DNA from: Petralouisia muris
GTDB lineage: Bacteria; Bacillota; Clostridia; Lachnospirales; Lachnospiraceae
DNA length: 64,000 nucleotides
Direction of reading: 5' to 3'
NCBI RefSeq assembly: GCF_004793545.1
Contig: NZ_SRYA01000002.1
Location: 104,845-168,844 of the forward strand
Position numbers and translations under genes: made by a program. This document shows positions 43,680 through 53,086 of this stretch, piece by piece (the first letter of the stretch is position 1; each line of letters opens with the position of its first letter). Below the pieces are notes generated by a model. That model was not told the origin of the DNA. It saw only the letters and a list, made by a program, of their open reading frames with translations, and ran no database searches.

Positions 43680-44510
43680 TCAGTGACGTGGGAGTTTCTT
43701 TGATTTGTTTTGGTGAAAATCAGAGAATTTCACAGCCAGATAGTAAAAAATAGAGATCAAAAAGCTCAGTCCCAGAGGAAGAAGCCAGAGATAAGGAGGC
43801 ATAAGTCTCATATCCAGCCTGTGCAGAAAATCCAGGCAGAGCCAGGAGGAAGCCAGCAGGCCGACGCCCTGCAGAGCTGGTCCAAGGGAAAGAGAGGCTC
43901 CGTGAAAAAAAGCGTAACCGCTCCAAAGAAACAGGGCCAACCCTGAAATCATAAACAGCAGGCAGATATTCCGAGCAACGGTTCCAAGAGCGGGCGAAGG
44001 CAAGAGTTCAGAGAGCCGATCAATGCTTTTCCAGAGGAAAAAAGTCAGGAATCCGGCCAGAGCGCAGGAAAAAATCTGTTGGATCGGAAAAGTGCCTGAC
44101 CAGAGAGCGGAAAGGCCCAGGTTTGCCGGAAAGGTTCTGCTTTCGGAAAGTAAAATAGCGGCAGAAGCCAGCACTGCAGCGCAGGCAGGTAAAACTGGCA
44201 GTGAGGCGAACCGGTAAGAATTTACCGATACCCAGAAGGCAAAAAGGAAGGTGCAAAAAGCAAGGGAAAGCTGAAAAATCATATGCAGGGAGAATTTCTG
44301 CCTGCCTGCTTTGGCGGAGCAAGTCAGTTGTCTGACGATTTCTTTGGGGCGTCCAAAGGAATGGCAGAGTTCTTCTTCTGTTTTCCCTTCGGAAAGTCCT
44401 GTTTCAAAAAAGCCGTTGAAATCCTCCAAAGTATCCCGGATTTCCCGGAAGCTGCAGCGGAAAGTCATGTAATAACGCAGCTGTAAAAGAAAATCACGTT
44501 TTGTTTTCAT
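43680..44510 (-). CDS. HAAS-domain (DUF1700-like) membrane protein
   Basis: The protein has 276 residues. The N-terminal 70 residues match a HAAS helical domain (FLLQLRYYMTFRCSFREIRDTLEDF ... SFGRPKEIVRQL when split at residue 20), which is often partnered with PadR regulators. The remainder is six or seven hydrophobic helices. Such proteins are thought to be modulators of PadR signalling or of an adjacent exporter; here no exporter gene is adjacent. ATG has AAGGAGG 8 bases upstream, and a minus-strand promoter lies 110-138 bases up. Confidence 0.75.
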   Translation of the reverse strand: MKTKRDFLLQLRYYMTFRCSFREIRDTLEDFNGFFETGLSEGKTEEELCHSFGRPKEIVRQLTCSAKAGRQKFSLHMIFQLSLAFCTFLFAFWVSVNSYRFASLPVLPACAAVLASAAILLSESRTFPANLGLSALWSGTFPIQQIFSCALAGFLTFFLWKSIDRLSELLPSPALGTVARNICLLFMISGLALFLWSGYAFFHGASLSLGPALQGVGLLASSWLCLDFLHRLDMRLMPPYLWLLPLGLSFLISIFYYLAVKFSDFHQNKSKKLPRH

Positions 44511-44619
44511 AAGAGACGCCTCCTTTCAAGCGCAGGTGAAATTACTTTTGGAATTATTTTGAGTATGCTGTGATTGGGAAGTACAGAGATTCCCTTCTGT
44601 CAGGATATCCTCTGAAACT

Positions 44620-44648
44620 ATTATATAATACTATTGTTTATTAATCAA
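44620..44648 (-). promoter_or_regulatory. Promoter of the HAAS-PadR operon
   Basis: On the minus strand TTGATT (44648-44643) and TATAAT (44625-44620) are 17 bases apart. It is divergent from the hydrogenase operon promoter within the 274-base gap. Confidence 0.65.
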
Positions 44649-44686
44649 TAGTTAATCTGCGTTTGCTGTGAAAGAATTAACGATTC

Positions 44687-44715
44687 TTGCATTCTTGGAA
44701 ATTTCCAGTTAGAAT
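44687..44715 (+). promoter_or_regulatory. Promoter of the hydrogenase operon
   Basis: TTGCAT (44687-44692) and TAGAAT (44710-44715) are 17 bases apart, about 70 bases before the first gene of the hydrogenase operon. Confidence 0.65.
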
Positions 44716-44784
44716 GGAACATAGATTGATGGAAAAGGGAGGATTTTCGTCAGTCTGCATAAAAAATAACCAGGGAGAAGGAAT

Positions 44785-46617
44785 ATGAGCAGATTATCAG
44801 TAATTTCTACGGACAAGGTAAATTCCACCACAGAAACATTGATGAAGGAATTTACACAGCGTATTATCGCAAACCCGCCTGGGGTCTGTCCGGTTGACAT
44901 GCAGCTTGCGTTTTTAAAAGTATGTCACGCCCAGACCTGCGGGAAATGTGTTCCCTGCCGCGTCGGACTTGGCATTCTGGAAGAACTTTTGGAAAGTGTT
45001 CTGGATAATACGGCAACCATGGAGACGCTTAACTTAATTGAACATGCAGCTACCAATATCAAGAATTCCGCAGACTGCGCCATCGGCTTTGAGTCTGCCC
45101 GTATGGTGCTGGCGGGGCTGGAAGGGTTTAAAGAAGATTATATTTCACATGTGAAAGAGCACCAATGCACAGGTACCTTTGAACAGCCTATTCCATGTGT
45201 GACATTATGTCCGGCAAATGTGGACATTCCAGGGTATATTGCACTGGCAGGAGCCGACCGATGCGAGGACGCCGTGCGGCTGATCCGTAAGGACAATCCT
45301 TTCCCCACAGCATGCGCGCTGATTTGTGAGCATCCCTGTGAGAAGCGGTGCCGCAGGAATATGATTGATGATTCCATCAATATCCGCGGAATCAAGCATT
45401 ATGTGATGGATAAGGCCAATGCAAAAGAAGTTCCGGTTCCCGCCTGCGCAGAGTCTACCGGAAGGAAGGTGGCAATTATCGGCGGAGGCCCCTCCGGCCT
45501 TACAGCAGCGTATTTTCTGCAGCTGATGGGGCATCAGACCACCATATATGAAGAAAAGGCACAGCTTGGCGGTATGCTGCGCTATGGAATCCCCAATTAC
45601 CGTTTCCCAAGAGAAAGGCTGAAGGAGGATATTGACGCCATTCTTTCCACCGGGGTGGAAGTGAAGCTGAATGCGGTCGTTGGAACAGAAGAATTAAAGG
45701 CAATTAATGATACATATGATGCGATATATATCGCAATCGGCGCCCATGCGGAAAAGCGTCTGAATCTTGAAGGGGAGGACAGCGGCAACGTGGTTTCAGC
45801 TGTGGATATGCTCCGTGAGATTGGAGACGACAGGTATCCGGATTTCACAGGAAAACGGGTCATTGTAGTGGGCGGCGGCAATGTGGCGATGGACTGTGCA
45901 AGAACGGCAATCCGCTCCAATGCAAAGACAGTCAGCATTGTATACCGCAGGCGTAAGGAAGATATGACTGCCCTGCCGGCGGAGGTGGAAGGAGCCATTG
46001 CAGAAGGAATTGAGCTTCTTACGTTAAAAGCGCCTCTTCGGATTGAAAAAGATGACAATGGCAACGCCAGCGCATTGTGGGTGCAGCCCCAGATTATCGG
46101 ACAGGTAAGAGGAGGCCGTCCTTCTCCCCGGAAAGCAGATAAGGCGGAGGAACGGCTGGAATGCGACGTAATTCTTATGGCTGTGGGACAGGATATTGTC
46201 ACAGAACCTTTTGAACAGGCAGGAATTGCCACAAAGAGAGGAAAGCTTCTGGCAGACGTTTCCGGCGCTTTGAACCGTGTGGGCATGTATGCAGGCGGCG
46301 ATTGCGTATCCGGGCCGGCAACGGTAATTAAGGCCATTGCGGCCGGAAAAGTTGCAGCGGCAAATATTGATGAATTTCTGGGATGCCATCATGAGATTTC
46401 GGTGGATGTGGAGATTCCTGAGCCGCTGTTAAACGATAAGGTTCCATGCGGAAGGGTAAATCTGGGAGAGAAAGAATCCTGGGCTCGGAAAGATAATTTT
46501 GAAGGTATTGAATATACCATGAGCGACGAAGAGGCGTATCAGGAAGCAAGCCGCTGCCTGCGGTGCGATCGCCATGGATGCGGCGTATTGAGAGGAGGCA
46601 GACAGGACAAATGGTAA
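44785..46617 (+). CDS. NAD(P)H:acceptor flavoprotein of the GltD/SfrB type, linked to [FeFe]-hydrogenase
   Basis: The protein has 610 residues. Residues about 50-65 (QTCGKCVPCRVGL) are a NuoF-like [4Fe-4S] site. Residues about 130-190 (CVTLCPANVDIPGYI, CEHPCEKRC) are the Fe-S domain of glutamate-synthase small subunits. The FAD site is VAIIGGGPSGLTAAYF (about 230-245), the NAD(P)H site VIVVGGGNVAMDCARTA (about 355-371) with a basic YRRRKED after it that favours NADPH. The last cysteines (CLRCDRHGC) form another partial cluster site. This build is that of SfrB/NfnB-like subunits, and the gene overlaps the hydrogenase gene by 7 bases. The pair matches the glutamate-synthase-linked group A2 [FeFe]-hydrogenases, in which the electron partner is not settled. 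Confidence 0.9.
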   Translation: MSRLSVISTDKVNSTTETLMKEFTQRIIANPPGVCPVDMQLAFLKVCHAQTCGKCVPCRVGLGILEELLESVLDNTATMETLNLIEHAATNIKNSADCAIGFESARMVLAGLEGFKEDYISHVKEHQCTGTFEQPIPCVTLCPANVDIPGYIALAGADRCEDAVRLIRKDNPFPTACALICEHPCEKRCRRNMIDDSINIRGIKHYVMDKANAKEVPVPACAESTGRKVAIIGGGPSGLTAAYFLQLMGHQTTIYEEKAQLGGMLRYGIPNYRFPRERLKEDIDAILSTGVEVKLNAVVGTEELKAINDTYDAIYIAIGAHAEKRLNLEGEDSGNVVSAVDMLREIGDDRYPDFTGKRVIVVGGGNVAMDCARTAIRSNAKTVSIVYRRRKEDMTALPAEVEGAIAEGIELLTLKAPLRIEKDDNGNASALWVQPQIIGQVRGGRPSPRKADKAEERLECDVILMAVGQDIVTEPFEQAGIATKRGKLLADVSGALNRVGMYAGGDCVSGPATVIKAIAAGKVAAANIDEFLGCHHEISVDVEIPEPLLNDKVPCGRVNLGEKESWARKDNFEGIEYTMSDEEAYQEASRCLRCDRHGCGVLRGGRQDKW

Positions 46618-48347
46618 ATTTAACGATTGATCACAAGAACATACAGGTGCCGGAGGGCACTACGATTTTAAAGGCTGCCGCCGCTGCAGGAATTGAGATT
46701 CCCACCCTCTGTTTTCTGAAAGATTTAAATGAAATCGGGGCCTGCCGCATCTGCTGCGTGGAAATTGAGGGCAAGGACACTCTTGTGGCAGCCTGCAACA
46801 CTGCGGCGGAAGAGGGTATGGTGGTGTATACCAGCAGCCTGAAAGCCCATTACGCCCGCAGGATGAATCTTCAGATCATTTTGTCCCAGCATGATTTCCG
46901 CTGTGCGGCCTGCCAGCGGAACGGAAGCTGCGCTTTGCAGAAAATCTGCGCGGACATGAACATCAATGATGTGCCCTTTGGACAGTCCTATGAGAAAAAA
47001 GAGTGGGATTTAAGTTTTCCGCTGATCCGAGACGACAGCAAATGCATTAAGTGCATGCGCTGCGTACAGATTTGCGATAAGGTACAGTCCCTGGGAATCT
47101 GGGACATTGTAAATACAGGAAAGCGTACCGGCGTGGGAGTGTCCAAAATGCGTACCATTACAGAAGCAGATTGCGCGCTGTGCGGGCAATGCATTACCCA
47201 TTGTCCCACCGGAGCCCTTCGGGAGAGGGATGATGTGCGTAAGGTTATGGACGCTGTGAACGATCCGGACAAAATTGTTGTGGTGCAGATTGCTCCGGCG
47301 GTTCGCTCTGCCTGGGGCGAAGGCCTTGGCCTGCCGGAAAAAATGGCCACAGAGAAGCGCATGGCGGCAGCAGTCCGCGCACTTGGTATGGATTATGTCT
47401 TTGATACAAACTTCAGCGCTGATTTAACAATTATGGAAGAAGCAAATGAATTTCTGGAGCGAATGACCCACCGAGAAAAATATCAGTGGCCCATGTACAC
47501 TTCCTGCTGTCCCGGCTGGGTGCGGTTCTTAAAATCCCAGTATCCGGACATGACAGAGCAGCTGTCCACGGCGAAATCTCCCCAGCAGATGTTTGGGGCG
47601 GTGGCAAAGACTTATTTTGCAGAAAAAGTACTGGATACAGACCCAAGCAGGATTTTCTGTGTGTCTATTATGCCCTGTACCGCCAAGAAGGCAGAGTGCG
47701 CCCTGCCCAATATCAATGACGCCGGTGCAGACAAGGATGTGGATGTGGTGCTTACCACAAGGGAATTTGACAGGATGTTAAGATCCGAACTGATCTGCCC
47801 GGCAAATCTGGAAGAGGAAGAATTTGATTCTCCTTTGGGCACTGGCTCCGGCGCAGCCGTAATTTTCGGAGCTACGGGCGGCGTAATGGAAGCGGCTCTT
47901 CGAACTGCTTACTACGCATTGAAAAAAGAAAATCCCAAGCCGGATGCATTTAAAATGGTCCGGGGACTGGACGAAATCAAAGAGGTGACGGCGGAAATTG
48001 CAGGAATCCCCATCCGGGCGGCTGTTGTGCATGGGCTCGGCAATACCAGAAAGCTGATTGAACGGGTGATTGCCGGGGAAGCAGAATATGATTTTGTAGA
48101 AGTTATGGCATGTCCGGGCGGCTGTGCGGGTGGCGGCGGACAGCCTATTACCGAAGGTCGTGAAATGGCAGGAGAGAGGGGAAGCAAGCTCTATACGCTG
48201 GATAAGAAAAATCCCCTGCGATTTTCTCATGAGAATCCTTCTGTCCGCGCCCTTTACGCCCAATATCTGGAGAAGCCGTTGTCCCATAGGGCTCATGAGC
48301 TTTTGCATACGGATCATTCAGGATGGGATATGCCCTCAAAGGCATAA
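46611..48347 (+). CDS. [FeFe]-hydrogenase, catalytic subunit
   Basis: The protein has 578 residues from the ATG overlapping the previous stop (ATGGTAA). Domains in order: [2Fe-2S] ferredoxin (CFLKDLNEIGACRICCVE, residues about 33-50), the His-Cys3 cluster (HDFRCAACQRNGSC), two [4Fe-4S] sites (CIKCMRCVQIC; CALCGQCITHC), then the H-cluster domain with TSCCPGWVRF, MPCTAKKAEC and EVMACPGGC, and a C-terminal small-subunit-like tail. All H-cluster cysteines are present. It works with the upstream flavoprotein to exchange electrons between NADPH and protons. Maturases HydE, HydF and HydG are not in the window. It differs clearly from the partial hydrogenase at the window start. Confidence 0.97.
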   Translation: MVNLTIDHKNIQVPEGTTILKAAAAAGIEIPTLCFLKDLNEIGACRICCVEIEGKDTLVAACNTAAEEGMVVYTSSLKAHYARRMNLQIILSQHDFRCAACQRNGSCALQKICADMNINDVPFGQSYEKKEWDLSFPLIRDDSKCIKCMRCVQICDKVQSLGIWDIVNTGKRTGVGVSKMRTITEADCALCGQCITHCPTGALRERDDVRKVMDAVNDPDKIVVVQIAPAVRSAWGEGLGLPEKMATEKRMAAAVRALGMDYVFDTNFSADLTIMEEANEFLERMTHREKYQWPMYTSCCPGWVRFLKSQYPDMTEQLSTAKSPQQMFGAVAKTYFAEKVLDTDPSRIFCVSIMPCTAKKAECALPNINDAGADKDVDVVLTTREFDRMLRSELICPANLEEEEFDSPLGTGSGAAVIFGATGGVMEAALRTAYYALKKENPKPDAFKMVRGLDEIKEVTAEIAGIPIRAAVVHGLGNTRKLIERVIAGEAEYDFVEVMACPGGCAGGGGQPITEGREMAGERGSKLYTLDKKNPLRFSHENPSVRALYAQYLEKPLSHRAHELLHTDHSGWDMPSKA

Positions 48348-48431
48348 AGGAAGCAGGGCCTGCATTCCTCTGGAGCGGCAGATACGGTTGGAATATGCTT
48401 AGGTAAGGAAACAGAGAAAAGGAGCATAATT

Positions 48432-49103
48432 ATGGATGGATTGAAAGTGATAGAAGTAAAGCAGAGTATCTTCGAAGACAACGACAAAGACGCCGGGAGG
48501 CTGCGGGAACAGTTAAAACAGGAAAAAACATTTCTCCTGAATCTGATGTCGTCCCCAGGTTCCGGCAAGACTACAACCCTTCTGGCTCTTGCAGAGGAGT
48601 TAAAAGGCAAGGTGAGCATGGGAGTGATGGAAGCGGATATTGATTCCGCAGTAGACGCTCAGGCCATGAAGGAAGCAGGAATTGCATCCATCCAGATCCA
48701 TACCGGAGGAATGTGCCATCTGGATGCAGATATGACGAGACAGGGGCTTCGGGAATTTGGAAGGAAGGATCTGGATCTGGTGATTCTGGAAAATGTGGGA
48801 AACCTGGTCTGTCCGGCGGAATTTGATACAGGGGCAGTTAAAAATATGACAATTCTGTCTGTGCCGGAAGGCGATGATAAGCCCCTGAAATACCCATTGA
48901 TGTATCAAATCTGTGATCTTCTGGTGATCAATAAAATGGATGTGATAGATTACTTCGATTTTGATAAAGAAAAAGTCATCGAAAATGCCAGGATGAGGAA
49001 TCCTGAGATTGACATTATCTTTCTCTCAGCCAAAACAGGAGAGGGAATTCCAGAACTGGCAGACTGGATTCTGAAGCATGTAAAAGAATGGATGCAGGAA
49101 TGA
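48432..49103 (+). CDS. hypB: HypB-type GTPase
   Basis: HypB is a GTPase that delivers nickel to [NiFe]-hydrogenases, with HypA. The 223 residues have the P-loop SSPGSGKTTTL (about residues 37-47), the metal-site cysteine-histidine pair GGMCHL, NVGNLVCPAEFD and the guanine-specificity motif INKMD. There is no histidine-rich or CXXC N-terminus, so nickel storage is unlikely. It lies 84 bases after an [FeFe]-hydrogenase gene, whose enzyme contains no nickel, and no hypA is nearby. The role here is uncertain: it may serve a nickel enzyme elsewhere or another metal step. Confidence 0.9.
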   Translation: MDGLKVIEVKQSIFEDNDKDAGRLREQLKQEKTFLLNLMSSPGSGKTTTLLALAEELKGKVSMGVMEADIDSAVDAQAMKEAGIASIQIHTGGMCHLDADMTRQGLREFGRKDLDLVILENVGNLVCPAEFDTGAVKNMTILSVPEGDDKPLKYPLMYQICDLLVINKMDVIDYFDFDKEKVIENARMRNPEIDIIFLSAKTGEGIPELADWILKHVKEWMQE

Positions 49104-49159
49104 ACCGGCCCGCTGCAAGCATACGGTGCATGAAACCCGTGAGGGAATAAAAAGACAGG

Positions 49160-49259
49160 AGGCTGTCGGAAAATGAAATTTGTACACAATATATGGTGCG
49201 AGTTCTTGAAAACCAAAGCCATATAGTGTGCCTGAATTTCATTTTCTGACAGCCCTTTT
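49160..49259. repeat. Dispersed hairpin repeat, copy D
   Basis: AGGCTGTCGGAAAATGAAAT from 49160 pairs with the stretch 49235-49256 (ATTTCATTTTCTGACAGCC), with one G-T difference. The interior TACACAATATATGG and CCATATAGTGTG also pair. Unlike A-C it lies between two plus-strand genes, after hypB, and is followed by TTTT. The remaining bases to 49389 hold a promoter. Confidence 0.92.
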
Positions 49260-49311
49260 GGCATGTCTGGAACCGGATAGTGATATGGTTATGAGAATAA
49301 AAAGAACCCTA

Positions 49312-49340
49312 TTGTAAAAGAAATTAAATCGTGATATGAT
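49312..49340 (+). promoter_or_regulatory. Promoter of the degenerate ATPase gene
   Basis: TTGTAA (49312-49317) and TATGAT (49335-49340) are 17 bases apart, about 50 bases before the start codon. Confidence 0.6.
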
Positions 49341-49389
49341 ACAGAAGGGAAATTACTAAGGCATAATCGAAAAAATACGGGGGTTCGTT

Positions 49390-50751
49390 ATGGCAGGAAG
49401 GAAGCAGGAATTACAATATTTAGAGCAGATGTATCAAAAGAGCGGCAACCAGCTTTTGGTACTGTATGGAAGGAAAGAAAACGGCGGCAGTAAGCTGGTG
49501 CAGGAGTTTTGCAGAAATAAAAAGCGTTTTTATTATTATGCGCCTGACATTTCTCCCCAGTTTCAGAAGCAGAGGATGCGAAAGGAAATTACAGATCAGT
49601 ATCAGGTGGCGGTTTCTGAGGATTCCTATGACACTTTTTTTAAGCGGATCAAAAGCGGAGACGGCAGTAAGCTGGTGGTGGTCATTGAGGAGTTCCACCG
49701 GATTCAGAAAAAAGAACCGCAGTTTATCGAAAGCATTCTGAAATTAAAGGGAAAGAAATTATATCCTGGGCCAGTAATGATTCTTTTGTGCAGCTCTTCC
49801 ATTTCCTGGGCAGAGCAGGAGCTGCCCAAGATTATGGGGAATTCTATGAAGAAAATAGACGGGATTACCAAGATTCAGGAATTGGGATTTCTGGATCTGG
49901 TGCGGAAGTTTCCAAATTACAGCGTGCGGGAAAGCGTGGAGGCGTACGGCGTCATCGGAGGCGTGCCGGAATATATGAAGGGATGGGAGGATCAGCAGGA
50001 TATCCGCCGCAATATCTGCACCCATATTCTTTCAGAACGGGGATTTCTGCATGGAAAAGCGGAAGAAATTATCCGCAGCCAGCTGCGGGAGTTGTCTGTG
50101 TACCATACCATTCTGGAGGTTCTGGCCTCCGGGAAGCATAAATTGAACGATATTTACCAGGCTACGGGGTTTTCCAGGGCCAAAATCAGTGTTTATCTGA
50201 AAAATCTTATGGAATTTGATGTAGTGGAAAAAGTCTATTCCTTTGAAACAGGAGGCTGGCAGAATGCTCAGAAAGGCTTGTATCAGATAAAAGATACTTT
50301 TCTTAATTTCTGGTTTAAATTTGTTTATCCCTATTCGTCAGATTTTCACCAGATGGAGCCGGAAGAATTTTACGATAAGCATATTGCAGGAGAACTGGAA
50401 GGTTATCTGAAACGCTATTTTGTCAAGGTTTGTATGGAATATCTGAAATTGCAGGACATGGTAGGCAGGCTGCCCTTAAAGATTCATAAAATGGGCACAT
50501 GGATCGGAAAGAAAGGGCATATTGATATTATAGCCCAGAACAGTGTACGGGAAAATATCATTTGTCTCTGCAGCTGGGCAGAAGGACCTATGACCTTTGA
50601 TATGTGCCAACAGCTTTTTCAAAGTATGGAGCAGGCGAAAATTACGGCAAATTACTATTATTTATTCAGCGCCGGAGGCTTTGATGAAAATCTGGTGAAG
50701 GTGGTAGAAGGGGATGAACGTATTTTGTTGGTGGATATGAACAGAATGTAA
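49390..50751 (+). CDS. AAA-type ATPase/DUF234 protein with degenerate active sites
   Basis: The protein has 453 residues. The fold matches the archaeal-type AAA proteins with a C-terminal DUF234 (PD-(D/E)XK nuclease-like) domain. The Walker A region reads LYGRKENGGSKLV where relatives have YGRRRVGKT: the lysine that holds phosphate is replaced by glycine. Walker B is VVVIEEFHRI. A winged helix near residue 250 (HKLNDIYQATGFSRAKISVYLKNL) is normal. In the nuclease-like end, GHIDIIAQ keeps the aspartate, but the following EXK segment reads LCSWAEG, without Glu and Lys. The frame is intact. It is thus a probable pseudo-enzyme that may act by binding. It has its own promoter and precedes topB. 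Confidence 0.78.
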   Translation: MAGRKQELQYLEQMYQKSGNQLLVLYGRKENGGSKLVQEFCRNKKRFYYYAPDISPQFQKQRMRKEITDQYQVAVSEDSYDTFFKRIKSGDGSKLVVVIEEFHRIQKKEPQFIESILKLKGKKLYPGPVMILLCSSSISWAEQELPKIMGNSMKKIDGITKIQELGFLDLVRKFPNYSVRESVEAYGVIGGVPEYMKGWEDQQDIRRNICTHILSERGFLHGKAEEIIRSQLRELSVYHTILEVLASGKHKLNDIYQATGFSRAKISVYLKNLMEFDVVEKVYSFETGGWQNAQKGLYQIKDTFLNFWFKFVYPYSSDFHQMEPEEFYDKHIAGELEGYLKRYFVKVCMEYLKLQDMVGRLPLKIHKMGTWIGKKGHIDIIAQNSVRENIICLCSWAEGPMTFDMCQQLFQSMEQAKITANYYYLFSAGGFDENLVKVVEGDERILLVDMNRM

Positions 50752-50820
50752 AACAGCGCCGCACGGAAACAGGAAATGGATAAAAAGGCAGGACAGAAAT
50801 AGAAAGCAGGATAAGAACTT

Positions 50821-52989
50821 ATGGCGAAGGCTTTATACATAGCAGAGAAACCAAGCGTGGCGCGGGAATTTGCCAAAGCATTAAAATTGGATTTAAAAAG
50901 TTATGATGGATATATGGAATCCGGGGAAGCTGTGATTACCTGGTGTGTGGGGCATTTGGTAACCATGAGCTATCCAGAGGTTTATGATGAGAAATATAAG
51001 AAGTGGAGTCTTGCGACGCTGCCCTTTCTTCCGGAGGAATTTAAGTATGAAGTGATACCGGGAGTAAAGAAGCAATATAAGATTGTAGCTGGGCTTTTGA
51101 ACCGGAAGGATGTGGATACCATTTATGTATGCACTGACTCTGGAAGAGAGGGAGAATACATTTACCGGCTGGTGGAGCGCCAGGCCAGGGTCAGTGGGAA
51201 AATGCGGCGCAGGGTATGGATTGATTCTCAGACAGAAGAGGAGATTTTGCGGGGAATCCGGGAGGCAAAGGATTTGTCGGAATATGATAACCTCTGTGAA
51301 TCCGCCTATCTGCGGGCAAAAGAGGATTATCTTATGGGAATTAATTTTTCCCGCCTGCTTACCCTGAAATACGGAAACGCCATTTCGAATTTCTTAAGAA
51401 CCAAATATACGGTAGTCAGCGTGGGACGTGTGATGACCTGCGTCCAGGGAATGGTGGTACGCCGGGAACGTGAAATCCGGGAATTTGTAAAAACGCCCTT
51501 TTACCGCGTGATGAACACGGTGGAGCTTCAGGGAAGTCCGGTAGAAGGTGAATGGCGCGCGGTAGAGGGGTCCCAATATTTTCAGTCTCCCAAATTGTAC
51601 AAAGACAATGGGTTTAAGGAACGAAAAGATGCAGAAAAATTAATTCAGAACTTAACCTATCAAAAAGAATCGGAAGAACTAACAGCGTCAGTTTGTTCCA
51701 TAGAGAAGAAAAAAGAAAATAAGAATCCGCCGCTGTTATATAATCTGGCAGAGCTGCAGAATGACTGTTCCAGGTTATTTAAGATCAGTCCGGATCAGAC
51801 ACTGCAGATTGTACAGGAATTGTATGAGAAGAAGCTGGTAACTTATCCGAGAACAGACGCCAGAGTTCTGTCCTCGGCAGTGGCAAAGGAGATTCATAAG
51901 AATATCGGAGGAATGAAGAATATCCCTTCCGTTAAGAGCTTTGCCGAGGAAATTCTGGAAAACGGAAACCACAAAAAGATTGCAAAGACCCGCTATGTGA
52001 ACGATAAGCAGATTACGGATCACTATGCAATTATCCCTACCGGCCAGGGATTTTCCGCAATTCCTGGTTTGAATGGAACAGCATTGCATGTGTACGAGAC
52101 CATTGTGAGAAGGTTTCTGGGAATCTTTTTTCCACCCGCGGTTTACCGGAAAATCAATCTGATAACCAGTATGAAATCAGCAAGGTTGGAAGAAAAGGCT
52201 GTCAAAGACTTAAAAGAAGGGGCTTTCGAAGACTCTCAAAAAGAGGAGAAATTTTTTGCTTCTTTTAAAGTGTTAGAAAATCCCGGCTACCTGAAAGTAA
52301 TGAACTATTCCTTTCAGAAGAAAAAAAAAGGAGAACAGCCCGAGGGAAAGGAGCCCGCGTCCAATACTTCTGGTTCCGGAGAGACTTCCTGTGACAGAAA
52401 TTTAATGGAAGCGCTGTCTGCTCTGAAAAAGGGAATGCAGCTTCCGGTTAAAGAATTAAATATCAAGGAAGGGGAAACTTCTCCGCCAAAACGTTACAAT
52501 TCCGGCTCCATGATTCTTGCCATGGAAAATGCCGGCCAGCTGATTGAAGATGAAGAACTTCGCGCGCAAATCAAAGGAAGCGGAATCGGCACCAGCGCAA
52601 CCAGAGCGGAGATTTTGAAAAAGCTGGTGAATAACAAATACCTTGCTCTGAATAAGAAGACACAGGTCATTACCCCTACCTTGCTGGGAGAGATGATATA
52701 TGACGTGGTAAATGCTTCGATTCGATCTTTGTTAAATCCTGAATTAACTGCAAGCTGGGAAAAAGGGCTTACCTATGTGGCAGAAGGGAGCATTACTCCT
52801 CAGGAATACATGGCTAAGCTGGAGCATTTTGTAAGAAGCCGCACCAGCGGCGTACTGGGCCTGAATAACCAGTATGCGCTTCGGGGATATTTCCAACATG
52901 CATCTTCATATTATAAAGAAAATAAGGAAAAGGCGAAAGAAAAAGGTTCCAAAGGAAAGAACAAAACTCAGCCCGCTAAAACTCTGTAA
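50821..52989 (+). CDS. topB: DNA topoisomerase III (type IA)
   Basis: TopB relaxes and decatenates DNA through a single-strand break. The 722 residues start with the Toprim domain (ALYIAEKPSVAREFAKAL; TDSGREGEYIYRLV holds the acidic metal site) and the catalytic tyrosine lies in KLVTYPRTDARVL (about residue 340). GSGIGTSATRAEILKKL is the conserved loop near residue 590. The tail is basic (KENKEKAKEKGSKGKNK) with no zinc fingers. Start ATG has AGGATAAG upstream. Chromosomal topB genes of this length are common in Lachnospiraceae. Confidence 0.96.
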   Translation: MAKALYIAEKPSVAREFAKALKLDLKSYDGYMESGEAVITWCVGHLVTMSYPEVYDEKYKKWSLATLPFLPEEFKYEVIPGVKKQYKIVAGLLNRKDVDTIYVCTDSGREGEYIYRLVERQARVSGKMRRRVWIDSQTEEEILRGIREAKDLSEYDNLCESAYLRAKEDYLMGINFSRLLTLKYGNAISNFLRTKYTVVSVGRVMTCVQGMVVRREREIREFVKTPFYRVMNTVELQGSPVEGEWRAVEGSQYFQSPKLYKDNGFKERKDAEKLIQNLTYQKESEELTASVCSIEKKKENKNPPLLYNLAELQNDCSRLFKISPDQTLQIVQELYEKKLVTYPRTDARVLSSAVAKEIHKNIGGMKNIPSVKSFAEEILENGNHKKIAKTRYVNDKQITDHYAIIPTGQGFSAIPGLNGTALHVYETIVRRFLGIFFPPAVYRKINLITSMKSARLEEKAVKDLKEGAFEDSQKEEKFFASFKVLENPGYLKVMNYSFQKKKKGEQPEGKEPASNTSGSGETSCDRNLMEALSALKKGMQLPVKELNIKEGETSPPKRYNSGSMILAMENAGQLIEDEELRAQIKGSGIGTSATRAEILKKLVNNKYLALNKKTQVITPTLLGEMIYDVVNASIRSLLNPELTASWEKGLTYVAEGSITPQEYMAKLEHFVRSRTSGVLGLNNQYALRGYFQHASSYYKENKEKAKEKGSKGKNKTQPAKTL

Positions 52990-53086
52990 CTGCAAAGAAC
53001 CTGATCTGCTCAGAAGACAATGGGACAGGATATCTGGCAGCATGCAAAAGAGTATTATCATAATTTTAAGAAAAGAGGAAAACAAA

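Noticed and set aside
49160..49259. Insertion sequence or transposon copy
   Set aside because: No transposase, and it is only about 100 bases; it fits the hairpin repeat family instead.
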